Positions 1 through 12,900 of a stretch of DNA of 64,000 bases are shown piece after piece. The DNA is taken from assembly GCA_002898215.1 (NCBI GenBank), contig BEIF01000001.1:229501-293500 (forward strand), written 5' to 3'. Origin of the DNA: a bacterium HR29 (GTDB lineage: Bacteria; Chloroflexota; Dehalococcoidia; Tepidiformales; Tepidiformaceae). Positions within the stretch are counted from its first letter, which is position 1; each line of letters opens with the position of its first letter. The position numbers and the translations under genes are program-made. The notes below the pieces were generated by a model, which was not told the DNA's origin, ran no database searches, and worked only from the letters and a program-made list of their open reading frames with translations.

Positions 1-110
1 GAAAGAACGTCAGGAGCTGGCGCACGGCCCCGTCATCATGTCGGTACGGGGTAGGGCGGGGGGCCGCTCCCGCGCTACACTGCACCCGGAGCAGCACGGA
101 TGTTCGAACC

Positions 111-2873
111 ATGAACCGTCTCGAGGACCTCACGTTCGTCGCTCTCGACGTCGAGACGACCGGGCTCGACCCCCAGGAGGATGCGATCATCGAGGTTGGG
201 GCGGTGGCCTTCTCTCTCGACGGCACGCGGCACCGAATATTCCAGCGGCTCGTCGACCCGCAGCGTGACATTCCCGACTTCGTGGTCCGGCTGACCGGGA
301 TCGGGCCCGACGATGTGCGGGGAGCCCCGACCATCGACCGCGTCGTCGAGGAGCTGGAGGGCTTCGTCGGCGACGCGGTGGTGGTGGGTCAGAACGTCGA
401 GTTCGATTTGGCCCACCTCCGGCGCGCGGGGTTCCGCGGCGGGTGCGCCGCCATCGATACCGCTTTCCTCGCCCGGGCGCTGCTCCGCGACCGCCTGCCC
501 TCTCGCACACTGGGCGAACTCGCTGCCCATTTCCGTGTCGAACGGAACGGGGCCCACCGTGCACTCGCCGATGCCGAGACGGCTGCCGAGGTGTTCCTCG
601 CGCTGTTGCGGGAGGCCTGGCAGCTCGACGAGCGGCTCCGCCTCCAGTGGGCGGAGCTGCTCGCCTTCGAACAGCCGGTGCTCGCCCAACTCATCGCCGG
701 CCCGGGCGCATCGCTCAAGCTCACGCCGGGTGGATGGCGCTCGATCCTCGCGCCGCCTGCCCCTCCCCCACCGCCGTTGAAACCGGCCGACCGGCCCGCG
801 CCCGTCTCTCGCGCGGAACTGGAGCGCGCGTTCGCCGCCGCCTCGCGCGTGTTCGAGGACTTCGAGGAGCGGCCGGAGCAACGGGAGATGGCCGAGCACG
901 TTCGCCGCGCGCTCGTGCTCGGTGGACGGTATCTCATCGAGGCGGGAACGGGGGTGGGGAAGTCGCTTGCCTACCTGCTTCCCGCCGCGCTCTACGCTCT
1001 CCGGAACCAGCGCCGGGTCGTCATTTCGACCCACACCCTTTCCCTCCAAGACCAGCTACTTCGGAAGGACATTCCGCTGGTGCGGCGGATCCTGGCGGAA
1101 GCCGGGTTCGTCGAGCGCGAGGACGAGCTTCGCGTGGCTGTGCTGAAGGGCCGCTCGAACTACCTCTGTCTGCGACGCTGGCGGGCGCGCGTTGCCACTT
1201 TCCTCACCGAACCGGAGACTGCCAGCCTCGCGGCGTATGTCATTCCCTGGCTAGCGGAAACGGTGACGGGCGACCGCGCCGAGCTCCGCCTCGACCGTGA
1301 GGCGTACGCGGCCTGGCACGCCGTCTCGGCCCACGAGGCCGACTGCCTCCGGCAGCAGACGCGGGAAGTGCGCGAAGGCACGTGCTTCCTGGAGCGTGCC
1401 AGGCGGGTCGCCGACGCTTCGCACCTCGTGATCGTGAACCACGCCCTCCTCCTCGCGGACGCGGTCCATTCCGGCAGCGCGGTTCCTCCCCACGACTTCC
1501 TCATCATCGACGAGGCGCACAATCTCGAGGATGTGGCAACCCAGCAGTTCGGGGCGGCGGTGTCCCGCCGGGCGATCTTCGACGCGCTCGATGCCCTCTG
1601 GCGTCCCGCGGTCAGAGGCCGTGCTTCCAGTGGTGCGGCCGCCCTCCTCCAGCAGTCGGCGCTGGAAGCGCTCTCCGAAGCGGGGGTGCGGCTGGCTCGC
1701 GCCGCCTCGACCGCCCGCGAACTCACCGAGCCACTCGTAGCAGCGGTGGCCCGAGTGGCCTCGCGCGGGGGCGGGGAGGAGCGGGTGCTGCTCGGCCGCG
1801 CGGTCCGCTCCTCGCCGGAATGGGCCGATGTCGAAAGTGCCTGGTTCGCCCTCGACGCGGCTCTGCGGGGCGTCGAGGCCACTGGCGAAGAGGCAGTTCG
1901 CATCGCCGCTGCCTCCTCGCCCACCCAGCACGACGACCTCCTTGCCGATGAGCTCTCGGGAGCGGTGGCTGGCGTGCGGGCCGTGCGCGAATCCCTCGAG
2001 CGCATCGTCGCGGGGCGGAACGGCGACGTGACGTGGGCGGAACGGGACCGCGATGGTGCCGGCGTCCTCCGCTCCGCCCCCCTTTCCCCCGGTCCCCTCA
2101 TCGCGGCTTCGCTCTTCGAGGGACGTTCCGCCGTCGTTGCCACCAGCGCCACCCTCTTCCCCGGCGACAACGAGCGGTACACCCTTCGCGCCCTCGGGCT
2201 CGACGACGCCGAAACGGTGCGCCTCGGCTCGCCCTTCGACTACGAGCGGGCAGCGCTCCTCGCTACGGTCACCGATCTCCCCGAGCCCGGCGCTTCCGGC
2301 TACGTCGAGGCGGTTGCCGACGCCGTCGTCCAGCTCGCGGCTTCCTCTCGCGGCCGCGCGTTGGTCCTCTTCACCTCGCACGAGGCGCTCCGTGCGGTGC
2401 GAGAGCGTGCCGCCGGCCCCCTCCGCGACCGGGGCTTGTTGGTCCTGGCTCAGGACGTCGACGGGACTCCGAGGCAGCTCATCGAACAGCTTCGCACCGA
2501 CCCCGCCACCGTCGTCCTCGGGACGGCGAGCTTCTGGGAGGGCGTCGATATCCGTGGCGAAGCCCTCTCCCTGCTCGTCATCACCCGCCTCCCCTTCGCG
2601 GTCCCCACCGACCCGGTCTTCCTCGCGCGCTCCGACCTCTACGAACATCCTTTCCAGGAGTTTGCCCTTCCAGCGGCGGTGCTCCGCTTCCGTCAAGGTT
2701 TCGGCCGGCTCATCCGAGACCGTGACGACCGAGGGGTGGTCGTGGTTCTCGATCGGCGCCTCATCCAGCGCTCGTACGGGCGGGCGTTCCTCGATGCTCT
2801 CCCCGCCTGCCGTCGGATGACGGGGGACCTCGCAAGCGTTGTCCGCGAAACCCGCCGGTGGTTGGAGCAGTGA
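111..2873 (+). CDS. dinG: DnaQ-DinG fusion: 3'-5' exonuclease plus superfamily 2 helicase
   Basis: A 920-residue protein. Residues 8-165 form a DEDDh exonuclease: Exo I DVETTGL (D13, E15), Exo II GQNVEFD (about 93-99) and Exo III HRALADA (about 149-155) are all present. The helicase half has Walker A GTGVGKS (about 279-285) and a DEAH box (467-470) followed by a C-terminal XPD/DinG-like motor domain. Such fusions are known in Firmicutes and Chloroflexota and are thought to act in DNA repair or replication-intermediate processing in the cytoplasm. Only three cysteines (C353, C412, C425) sit where iron-sulfur DinG/XPD helicases have four, so the cluster may be missing. A TACACT hexamer at 76-81 could be the -10 box. 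The frame stays open upstream, but the exonuclease domain starts right at the chosen ATG. It overlaps the next gene by four bases. Confidence 0.93.
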   Translation: MNRLEDLTFVALDVETTGLDPQEDAIIEVGAVAFSLDGTRHRIFQRLVDPQRDIPDFVVRLTGIGPDDVRGAPTIDRVVEELEGFVGDAVVVGQNVEFDLAHLRRAGFRGGCAAIDTAFLARALLRDRLPSRTLGELAAHFRVERNGAHRALADAETAAEVFLALLREAWQLDERLRLQWAELLAFEQPVLAQLIAGPGASLKLTPGGWRSILAPPAPPPPPLKPADRPAPVSRAELERAFAAASRVFEDFEERPEQREMAEHVRRALVLGGRYLIEAGTGVGKSLAYLLPAALYALRNQRRVVISTHTLSLQDQLLRKDIPLVRRILAEAGFVEREDELRVAVLKGRSNYLCLRRWRARVATFLTEPETASLAAYVIPWLAETVTGDRAELRLDREAYAAWHAVSAHEADCLRQQTREVREGTCFLERARRVADASHLVIVNHALLLADAVHSGSAVPPHDFLIIDEAHNLEDVATQQFGAAVSRRAIFDALDALWRPAVRGRASSGAAALLQQSALEALSEAGVRLARAASTARELTEPLVAAVARVASRGGGEERVLLGRAVRSSPEWADVESAWFALDAALRGVEATGEEAVRIAAASSPTQHDDLLADELSGAVAGVRAVRESLERIVAGRNGDVTWAERDRDGAGVLRSAPLSPGPLIAASLFEGRSAVVATSATLFPGDNERYTLRALGLDDAETVRLGSPFDYERAALLATVTDLPEPGASGYVEAVADAVVQLAASSRGRALVLFTSHEALRAVRERAAGPLRDRGLLVLAQDVDGTPRQLIEQLRTDPATVVLGTASFWEGVDIRGEALSLLVITRLPFAVPTDPVFLARSDLYEHPFQEFALPAAVLRFRQGFGRLIRDRDDRGVVVVLDRRLIQRSYGRAFLDALPACRRMTGDLASVVRETRRWLEQ

Positions 2874-3289
2874 GGGGGCTCCTGTCGTTCCCCTCGGAAG
2901 TCCACGGCGAGCGTGTCCGGCTCGTTGCTTACGAGGTCGCCCGCCCGGAGGTAGGGTACGCGGTCGTTCGCCAGCACGACGGTCGGCGGGTGGGCACGCT
3001 CCGTGCGGCTCCCGAGGGTGACGCGGCGGTCATCCTCTCCCTCTGCATCGATGTCAGTGACCGGGGATACGGTTGTGGGTCCGATGCTGCATTCGCCTTC
3101 TCGTCCGCGGTCGCGGACGCCGGCTTCACTCGTCTTCGGGCTTGGGCGCCGGGAGAACTCGGCCTGGCGGTGTACTTCTGGATTCGGTGTGGCCTGCGGC
3201 CGCTCTTCGGCCCCGGACCCGATGAGGGCATCTGGTTCGAGCGTGTCCTACAGGCTCCCCCGCCGCAAAGTGCGAGGCGGGCGGGGTGA
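2870..3289 (+). CDS. GNAT-family N-acetyltransferase-like protein
   Basis: About 139 residues if GTG 2870 is used; this start overlaps the dinG stop as GTGA, so the two are probably cotranslated. An upstream GTG at 2858 is the alternative. The middle holds a GNAT acetyl-CoA-binding motif A: a hydrophobic strand, then DRGYGCG resembling R/Q-x-x-G-x-G, then a helix. A late strand-turn with YFWIRCGLRPLF fits the family's YEKxGF region. The substrate is unknown, and nothing in the neighbourhood points to one. Its stop codon lies inside a palindrome shared with the convergent icd gene. Confidence 0.7.
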   Translation: MRGLLSFPSEVHGERVRLVAYEVARPEVGYAVVRQHDGRRVGTLRAAPEGDAAVILSLCIDVSDRGYGCGSDAAFAFSSAVADAGFTRLRAWAPGELGLAVYFWIRCGLRPLFGPGPDEGIWFERVLQAPPPQSARRAG

Positions 3290-3301
3290 TCCCCGCCCGC
3301 C
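3276..3301. terminator. Perfect GC hairpin between convergent genes
   Basis: An 11-bp perfect stem (GGCGGGCGGGG with CCCCGCCCGCC) closes a TGAT loop that contains the TGA stop of the plus-strand GNAT gene. The minus-strand icd gene ends 18 bases further right. No T-run flanks it on either side, so it is a terminator-like structure by position and stability rather than a canonical intrinsic terminator. It could serve both strands. Confidence 0.55.
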
Positions 3302-3318
3302 GTCCGGCATCGGCGAAT

Positions 3319-4539
3319 TCAGGCGCCGAGCTTCTCTCGCAGCCGCCGCTCCACTGCGGCGAGGTACTCTTCGGTCGTCAGCCACGGGTGGTCCGGTGAG
3401 ATGAGGATTGCCAGATCCTTCGTCATCTCGCCAGCCTCGACCGCTTCGACGCAGGCCCGCTCCAGCTGTTCTGCGAAGCGGATGACATCGGGTGTCCCGT
3501 CCACCTTTCCGCGATGGGCCAGTCCGCGGGTCCAGGCGAAAATCGACGCGATCGGGTTCGTCGAGGTCTTCTCGCCCCGCTGCCAAGCACGGTAGTGGCG
3601 GGTCACGGTGCCGTGAGCTGCTTCGGCCTCGACTGTCTTGCCGTCGGGCGTCATCAACACGGACGTCATGAGCCCGAGGGACCCGAAGCCCTGGGCCACG
3701 ACATCCGACTGGACGTCCCCGTCGTAGTTCTTACACGCCCAGACGATGCCGCCCTCCCACTTCAGCACCTGGGCCACCATGTCGTCGATCAGCCGGTGCT
3801 CGTAGGTGAGGCCGGCCTCGGCGAACTCGCGGGCGAACTCTTGCTCGAAGACCTCTTGGAAGATGTCCTTGAAGCGGCCGTCGTAGGCTTTCAGGATCGT
3901 GTTCTTCGTCGAGAGGTACACGGGATAGCCGCGGTCGAGCCCATAGCGGAAGCACGCGCGGGCGAAATCGCGGATGGAGTCATCGAAGTTGTACATGCCG
4001 AGTGCGACGCCAGGGCCTTCGAAGACCGCCACTTCGTACGTCACGGCCTCGCCGCCGTCGGCCGGCGTGTAGGTAATCGTTACCCTCCCCGGACCGGGTA
4101 CGCGGAAATCCGTGGCCCTGTACTGGTCGCCGTGGGCGTGGCGGCCGATAACGATCGGTTTCTTCCAGCTCGGGACGAGTCGGGGGATGTTCGCGCAGAT
4201 GATCGGCTCCCGGAAGACGACGCCTCCGAGGATGTTCCGAATGGTCCCGTTGGGGGACTTCCACATCTGCTTCAGGTTGAACTCCTTCACCCGCGCCTCG
4301 TCGGGCGTAATCGTGGCGCACTTCACCCCGACGCCGTGCTTCTTGATCGCCAATGCCGCCTCGATCGTGACCTGGTCGTCGGTCGCGTCCCGGTTCTCGA
4401 TGCTGAGGTCGTAGTACTCGATGGGGATATCGAGGAACGGAAGGATGAGGCGCTCCTTGATCATGTGCCACATGATCCGCGCCATTTCGTCGCCATCGAG
4501 CTCTACGACCGGGTTCAGAACTTTGATCTTCTCCGCCAT
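3319..4539 (-). CDS. icd: NADP-dependent isocitrate dehydrogenase (eukaryotic-type)
   Basis: 406 residues, the usual length of the dimeric eukaryotic-type NADP-IDH subfamily. It oxidatively decarboxylates isocitrate to 2-oxoglutarate in the TCA cycle. The N-terminus has the family [13 protein letters not shown] segment, followed by a KSPNGTIRN phosphate/substrate loop and, further on, YDGDVQSD and [11 protein letters not shown] (NADP-binding region). The gene lies 22 bases downstream of aconitase on the same strand, the enzyme of the preceding reaction, so the two are very likely cotranscribed. The start ATG at 4539 follows a purine-rich GGGAGAAAGG ribosome site. This subfamily is distinct from the longer-loop E. 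coli Icd. Confidence 0.96.
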   Translation of the reverse strand: MAEKIKVLNPVVELDGDEMARIMWHMIKERLILPFLDIPIEYYDLSIENRDATDDQVTIEAALAIKKHGVGVKCATITPDEARVKEFNLKQMWKSPNGTIRNILGGVVFREPIICANIPRLVPSWKKPIVIGRHAHGDQYRATDFRVPGPGRVTITYTPADGGEAVTYEVAVFEGPGVALGMYNFDDSIRDFARACFRYGLDRGYPVYLSTKNTILKAYDGRFKDIFQEVFEQEFAREFAEAGLTYEHRLIDDMVAQVLKWEGGIVWACKNYDGDVQSDVVAQGFGSLGLMTSVLMTPDGKTVEAEAAHGTVTRHYRAWQRGEKTSTNPIASIFAWTRGLAHRGKVDGTPDVIRFAEQLERACVEAVEAGEMTKDLAILISPDHPWLTTEEYLAAVERRLREKLGA

Positions 4540-4561
4540 GCACCTTTCTCCCTGCTTCTCG

Positions 4562-7348
<2,787 letters not shown>

Positions 7349-7635
7349 GGGGCCTCCTTCTCTGCGCAGTGGGTGCCTGACGGTCGTGGAACACGAGCCA
7401 GAGTCAGCGCCGCGGAGAACCTCGCCCGCCGACCCGTCGGTCGGCCTCCGGGCGGTTCCTGGCGCTGGACCATCCCAAGCCTCCTTCCACGCGGCGGTGG
7501 CGGTACTTGGGCCCTCTCCCCGGCGGGCGCCGAGGCTGCCTCGCTCCACCTGGACCCGCGACTTCCCTTGCCGCAGGGACCGTTGGGCCCGGGCCAGGTA
7601 CGTACGGAGGAGACACGGCCAGTATACACGGCCCC
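7349..7635 (-). promoter_or_regulatory. Long leader and candidate promoter of acnA-icd
   Basis: A 287-base gap separates the MFS gene from acnA on the minus strand. A TATACT hexamer (minus strand, positions 7626-7621) is a good -10 candidate, but no convincing -35 precedes it at 16-18 bases. Initiation there would give a 5' leader of about 265 nt. I see GC-rich inverted segments but no riboswitch family that I recognise. Confidence 0.35.
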
Positions 7636-9111
7636 TCAGGGGACGCGGTTCGGTTTCCACCGGGGTGGCCGTCGCCACGTCGTCCCGGTCCCGCGGGGCA
7701 GCCTCGGATATGCCAAAGCCGCCGCGAACCCGGCCAGGGCCGCAAGGAGGGCCACGAGGGCCGCATCGGCGAATTCGACCGCCTCCGCGCTCACGAACGG
7801 GTCCCAAGACGCCGTCCGTTCCGCCTGGAGCTCCAAGATGGAGCCCGCGAGGGCCGCGGCCGCCGCGCCTCCCAGGAAGAAAGCCAGGTTGAACGCGCCC
7901 ATTCCCGTGCCGACCCAGCGCTCTGGCACTTCGGTTGCCACGGCACGGAGGGTGAGGGTGTTGGCGAACCCGAAGCTCGCCGCGAGGGCCGCGTACACCG
8001 CCGCAACGCCCCACCGCGGCCAACCGAACGCGAGGAGATGGAGCATGGCGGCGGCGACGAGCATGCCCCACCCGCTCCAAACCAGGCCGCGCTGGGTGCC
8101 ACCTCCTGCCGCTACGCTCCCTGCGGCGATGCCGGCCAGCCCCAGCATTGCGGCGCCCGGTGCGAGCCACAAACCCGTCGCCGCCGCCGAGAGCCCTTCG
8201 TACCGGGCGAGATAGAGGGGGAGCAGCACGACCGCTACGAAGTGCGCCGCCTGTGCCATCGCCCCGAACGTGCAGAGCGCGGCGAACCGCGCGTTGGTCA
8301 CCAGGTCGCGTGGGATGAGCGGCTCGCTGCGAACGAACGTGGCCGCCACGACGCCTCCCCACAGCACCAGCGCCGAGGCTCCCGCGACGGTCACCGTGGG
8401 GTCGTCGCCTGCCTTCGAGAGCCGATTGAGGGCGTACACCGCCGTGGCGATGGCACCCGCGAGGATGCCGAGCCCGACACCATCGAGCCGCGCCCGTCCC
8501 CTCCCTGGGAGTGGAGGCAGCCACCGCCCAGCTGCGAGCGCCAGCAGCGCGGCTGCCACGGCCGTCACCCAGAAGGGCGCGCGCCATCCTTGCCACTCTG
8601 CGAGGGCGCCGCCAGCCAACGGGCCGATGCCGAACGCGAACCCCACGGCGAGCACCACTGTCCCGAGGGCCCGAGGGCGCCGACTCTCGCGGGCAGCCCT
8701 CACGATGGCCGGTACGGTCATCGCGGGGAGAGCGGTTGGCCCTGCTCCCTGAACGGCCCGGGCCGCTGCGGCCGTCCAGAACTCCGGCGCGACGGCGATC
8801 AGCAGCGAGCCGATGGCGAACACCAGAACGCCAGCCGTGTAGAGCGGCCGTAGCGGCAGGGAATCGACCAGCCGGCCGTACACCAGTGTCCCGATGGCGA
8901 ACGGAATCAAGAATCCGGTGACGAACCACACGAGCGTGTCGTCGCGCACACCGAAGTCCCGCTGAACCCACGGCAGCACGACGGTCGACATCGAGGCATT
9001 CAAGACGGAAAGGAAGATGCCAGCGACGAGGACGGCCAGTCCGGAGGGTTGCAGCACCGGCGGCGATTGCGTCTGGCCGTCGCCATCCGACCTTACCGCC
9101 GGGAGGAACAT
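7636..9111 (-). CDS. MFS transporter, DHA2 (EmrB/QacA-like) family
   Basis: 491 residues from ATG 9111, which follows AAGGAGG; longer in-frame starts would add a basic, non-membrane tail and overlap the rnc promoter. The protein is almost wholly hydrophobic with about 14 predicted membrane segments. It has the MFS motif C-like stretch near the N-terminus ([12 protein letters not shown]) and a motif A-like loop [13 protein letters not shown]. Members export drugs, organic acids or siderophores by proton antiport; the substrate here is not deducible. It is transcribed divergently from rnc and followed by the TCA pair, with no obvious functional tie. Confidence 0.85.
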   Translation of the reverse strand: MFLPAVRSDGDGQTQSPPVLQPSGLAVLVAGIFLSVLNASMSTVVLPWVQRDFGVRDDTLVWFVTGFLIPFAIGTLVYGRLVDSLPLRPLYTAGVLVFAIGSLLIAVAPEFWTAAAARAVQGAGPTALPAMTVPAIVRAARESRRPRALGTVVLAVGFAFGIGPLAGGALAEWQGWRAPFWVTAVAAALLALAAGRWLPPLPGRGRARLDGVGLGILAGAIATAVYALNRLSKAGDDPTVTVAGASALVLWGGVVAATFVRSEPLIPRDLVTNARFAALCTFGAMAQAAHFVAVVLLPLYLARYEGLSAAATGLWLAPGAAMLGLAGIAAGSVAAGGGTQRGLVWSGWGMLVAAAMLHLLAFGWPRWGVAAVYAALAASFGFANTLTLRAVATEVPERWVGTGMGAFNLAFFLGGAAAAALAGSILELQAERTASWDPFVSAEAVEFADAALVALLAALAGFAAALAYPRLPRGTGTTWRRPPRWKPNRVP

Positions 9112-9142
9112 CACCGCCCTCCTTGCTTCCGGCGCCGAGCGC

Positions 9143-9172
9143 TTGACACGCCGGAAATGCGGTCCATATGAT
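9143..9172 (+). promoter_or_regulatory. Sigma70-type promoter of rnc-smc-ftsY
   Basis: TTGACA at 9143-9148 matches the -35 consensus exactly. TATGAT at 9167-9172 follows with an 18-base spacer. Transcription would start near 9179, about 40 bases before the rnc start. This is the clearest promoter in the window. Confidence 0.8.
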
Positions 9173-9221
9173 GAGGCAACCTTAACAATTTCGCCCAAGG
9201 CAGGGCGAACCCGGAGGGCTC

Positions 9222-9932
9222 GTGCCCCTGGCGCTCGACGCTGCGCTCGACGCGCTCCTCGCACAACTGAAGATTCGGCCGCTCCCCGAACCGCTCCTTC
9301 GTGAGGCTCTCACCCACGCCTCCTTCCTCAACGAAACGGAAACGCCCGGCCGTTCGAACGAACGCCTCGAATTCCTCGGTGACGCTGTGCTCGGCCTCGT
9401 CGTTGCCGACGAGCTCTTCCGCCTCTTCCCGGACATCGGCGAGGGGGAGCTCACCCGTATCCGCGCCGAACTGGTCCAACGGCGCGCCCTCGCCCGCGTC
9501 GCTCAGCGCATCGGCCTCGGCGACCACCTCGTCATGGGAAGGGGCGAGGAGGCGGCAGGGGGGCGGCGGAGGGAACGGAACCTCGCCGGCGCCCTGGAAG
9601 CGCTCATCGGCGCGGTCTACCTGGGCCACGGCTACCGCTCGGCGCGGGCGCTGGTGCGGCGCCTGCTCGCGCCCGAACTGCGGCGCGTGAAGACCACGGG
9701 CGTGGAGATCGACCCGAAATCCCGCCTCCAGCACGTGGCTCAAGCAACCTGGCATCAACCGCCCGAATATGTGACCCTCGGACGAGAGATGACGCCCGAA
9801 GGACAGCTCTTCGTCGTCGAGGTCCGTATCGCGGGGCGAACGTACGGCCGGGGGACAGGCCCCTCCAAGCGCGAGGCCCAGCGGGCCGCCGCCCGCGATG
9901 CGCTCAGCGTCCTCGAGCCGGGCGAGGGTTGA
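9222..9932 (+). CDS. rnc: Ribonuclease III
   Basis: 236 residues, standard for RNase III, which cleaves double-stranded RNA in rRNA processing and antisense regulation. The catalytic domain carries the signature NERLEFLGDAVLGL (about residues 46-59) and the second acidic box ALEALIGAVYL. The C-terminal double-stranded RNA-binding domain starts at about 160 (DPKSRLQHVAQ) and ends with the conserved SKREAQRAAARDAL helix. GTG 9222 is preceded by a GGAGGG site. It heads an operon with smc starting three bases after its stop; the rnc-smc-ftsY order is widespread in bacteria. Confidence 0.96.
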   Translation: MPLALDAALDALLAQLKIRPLPEPLLREALTHASFLNETETPGRSNERLEFLGDAVLGLVVADELFRLFPDIGEGELTRIRAELVQRRALARVAQRIGLGDHLVMGRGEEAAGGRRRERNLAGALEALIGAVYLGHGYRSARALVRRLLAPELRRVKTTGVEIDPKSRLQHVAQATWHQPPEYVTLGREMTPEGQLFVVEVRIAGRTYGRGTGPSKREAQRAAARDALSVLEPGEG

Positions 9933-9935
9933 GCT

Positions 9936-12900
9936 GTGTATCTGAAGAAGCTCTCCCTGCACGGATTCAAGAGCTTTCCGAGCCGAACCGTCCTGGAGTT
10001 CGGCCCGGGGATCACCGCCATCGTGGGGCCCAACGGTTCCGGAAAGAGCAACGTCGCCGACGCCATCCGTTGGGTCCTCGGCGAACAGAACCTCCGTCTC
10101 CTTCGCGCGCGGAAGCTCGAAGACGTCATCTTCAACGGCGGTCCGAAGCGCGCCGCTCTCGGCATGGCCGAAGTCATCCTCACGCTCGACAACGAGGACA
10201 GGTGGCTTCCCATCGACTTCGCCGAGGTGGAAATCGGCCGCCGGCTCTACCGTTCGGGCGAATCGGAGTACCTCCTCAACGGCTCCCGGGTCCGCCTGCG
10301 CGACATCCAGGAGCTCCTGATGAAAGGCGATGTGGGCCAGAACTCGTACACCATCATGGCCCAGGGGCTCGTCGACGAGGTGCTCTCCCTTCCGCCGCAG
10401 GAGCGCCGCATCTTCCTCGACGAAGCGGCCGATGTGAAGCGCTTCCGGCACCGCATCAAGGAGGCGCAGGACCGTCTGGCCGCTACCCGCGAGAACCTGG
10501 AGCGGGTGGAGCTCATCGTCGAAGAGCTCCGACCTCGGCTCGGCCAGCTCGAGCGGCAAGCCGAACGTGCAGCCGAGCACGCGCGCCTCTCGACGGAGCT
10601 GGTCGAGCTGCTGAAAACGTACTACGGCCAGCTCTGGAACGAAGCGCAGCACGCGCTCGTCCGTAGCCGGGCGGCTCTCGACCAGTGCGTGGCCGAAGAG
10701 GCCGCCGCCGCGCAACGGCTCGAACGGCTGCGCGGCCAGCTCCGCGCCCTCGGCGAGGAAATTCGTCGCCGCCGCGAGGCCATTGCCCGGCGTGATGCGG
10801 CGCAGTCCGGGCTCGAGCAGCGGCTCGCGGAAACCGAACGCGCCCTCTCGCTCGATCGTGAGCGGCTGGGGATGTTGGCGGCCCGACGCGAGGAGCTTCG
10901 CCTGGAGCTGGAGGCCCTCGAGGCGGAGCGCCTCTCCCTCTCCACCGCCGACGTCGACGAGGGCCGCCGCGGCCTCGCCTTGGCCGAGGAAGTCGAGGCG
11001 CGCAAGGCTGCACTTGCCGATGCTCGCGAGGCACTCGAGCTCGCCGAGCGCGAGTTCGCAGCCCTCCGTGGACGTCTCCAGGAGTTCCGGGCCGGTGCCG
11101 AGGCCGACGACCGGCGTATCGGCGCCAGCGAGGCCGATGTCCAGGCGGCGGAAGGTCGGCTCGCTGCCCTCGAGCGCGAGGAGGCCGACCTCCTCGCCCG
11201 CCGCAAGCAGCTGCTCGTGGAGCTCATCGGATACGGGCGGCGGTTCCGCGAGCTCTCCGAGGCGGCCGTCGCCCTCAATGACAACCTCGCTCGGGCGCTC
11301 CGAGAGGCCGAGGCCGTCCGCGAACGCCTCGCGCGCGTCGAAGAGGAGGTGCGCGTCTTCGAAGCGGCCGGAAGCCAGGAGCTGCGCGAGCTGGACCGCC
11401 TCGAAGGCCGGCTCGAAGCGCTCCAACGCGTGCACGCTGAGCATGAGGGGATCGCTCAGGGGACGCGCAACGTGCTCATCATGGGCCAGGCCCTCATCGA
11501 GGGCATCGCGCCGGGAAGCCTCGGGGAACCCCCGGAGGTACCGGGAGTCCTCGGCATCCTGGCTCGCCAGCTGCGTGTCCCTGCGGGGCTGGAAGCAGCC
11601 ATTAACGCAGCCCTCGAGCATCGCCTCCACGCCGTGGTCATCGAACGCCACACCGACGCGCTGGAGGCGATCCGCCTGCTCGCGCAGCGGAACGGCGGCC
11701 GTGCCCAGTTCCTCCCCCTCGACTCCATCCGGCACGTCTACCCGCTGAACCTCCAAAAGGAGCGGGGAGTCGTCGGTGTGGCGGCGCGGCTCGTTCGCTG
11801 CGAGCCCCCTGTCCGCCCCCTGGTCGACACGCTCCTCGGCCGCGTCATCGTCGTCGAAGACACGCCCACCGCGCTCCGCATCCTCCGTCGCGCCCTGGGG
11901 ACGGTCGTCACCCTCGACGGGATCCTCTTCGAACCGAGCGGGGCGATCACGGGCGGTTCGCCCTCGGATGACTCGGTGCTCGCCCGCCAGCGCGAACTGG
12001 AGGAGCTCCCCGCGCGGATCGAGGAGCTGCGGAAGCGCACCAGCGTGATCGAACAGCAGATCGCTGCAGCCCGGCACTCCATCGAACGCCTCGCCGCCGA
12101 GGCTCGTGAGGCCGACGCGCGCTACCAGGAGCTTCGGCGGGAGGCCGAGGCTGCGCAGGCGAACCTCACCCGTGAACGCGAGCGTCTCCACCGGGTTCGG
12201 CGCGAAATGCAAGCCCTTCTCTCGAAGCGGGAGGACATCGCCCGCGAGCGTGAGTCCCTCCTCCGGCGAATCGACCAAGCCCGCCAGGCCGCCGCCCAGG
12301 CCCTCCAGCGGCGTCAGGCGCGCGAGGCCGACCTCCGCGCCTTGGAGGAGGAGCTCGCCCGTGCCGCGGCCCGCCGCGACGCCGCGCTCCGGGCCGTCTC
12401 CGAGGCATCGAGCCGGGTGGCAGCCATCGAAGGCGAACGGCGTGCCCTCGAGCTCATGCGAGAGCAGCACGAGAAGGCCCTTGAGCGGCTCGAGGGTCAG
12501 CTCGCGGCGCGTCGGCTCCAGGCCAAGAACCTCGACCTCGAGGCCCAGGTCGTCCAGGAGCGAATCGCCAAGCTCCAGCGCGAGGCGGAGTTGATCCGCG
12601 CCGAGCAGCAGCGGTTCGCTGAGGACGTCGCGCCCGACCGGGACGAGCTCGACCGCCTCGAGCACCACGAACGGCAAGTGCAGGATGAACTGGCAGAGGC
12701 CCAAGGGGCGCTCCTTGAGGTACAACGGCGCCGACTCGAACTGGAGTCGGAAGTCGCCCGTTGGGAGGAGCGTATCCGGACCCTACGGACGGAGATGGAG
12801 GCCGAAGGTCTCGTCGCCGCCCCTTCCGGTCAGGTCGTCACCCTGGCCGAGGCGAACAGCGGCGGAGGACGCTCCATCCACGGGGCCGCCCACGTCAGCG

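Noticed and set aside
75-1049. Long minus-strand open frame opposite dinG
   Set aside because: Antisense shadow of a high-GC gene; Arg/Gly/Pro-rich with no domain, while the plus strand encodes intact exonuclease and helicase motifs.
7349-7620. Possible T-box or other riboswitch in the acnA leader
   Set aside because: No T-box GGGUGGNACCGCG element or other family core could be found; only GC-rich inverted segments.
7349-8971. Upstream extension of the aconitase frame
   Set aside because: The open frame continues far past the start, but this part is antisense-like relative to the MFS gene frame; the AAGGAGG site and family N-terminus fix the start at 7348.
9111-12725. 1204-codon minus-strand frame opposite rnc and smc
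   Set aside because: Low-complexity antisense of the SMC coiled coils; no ribosome site or family motif, and it would run through rnc and smc.
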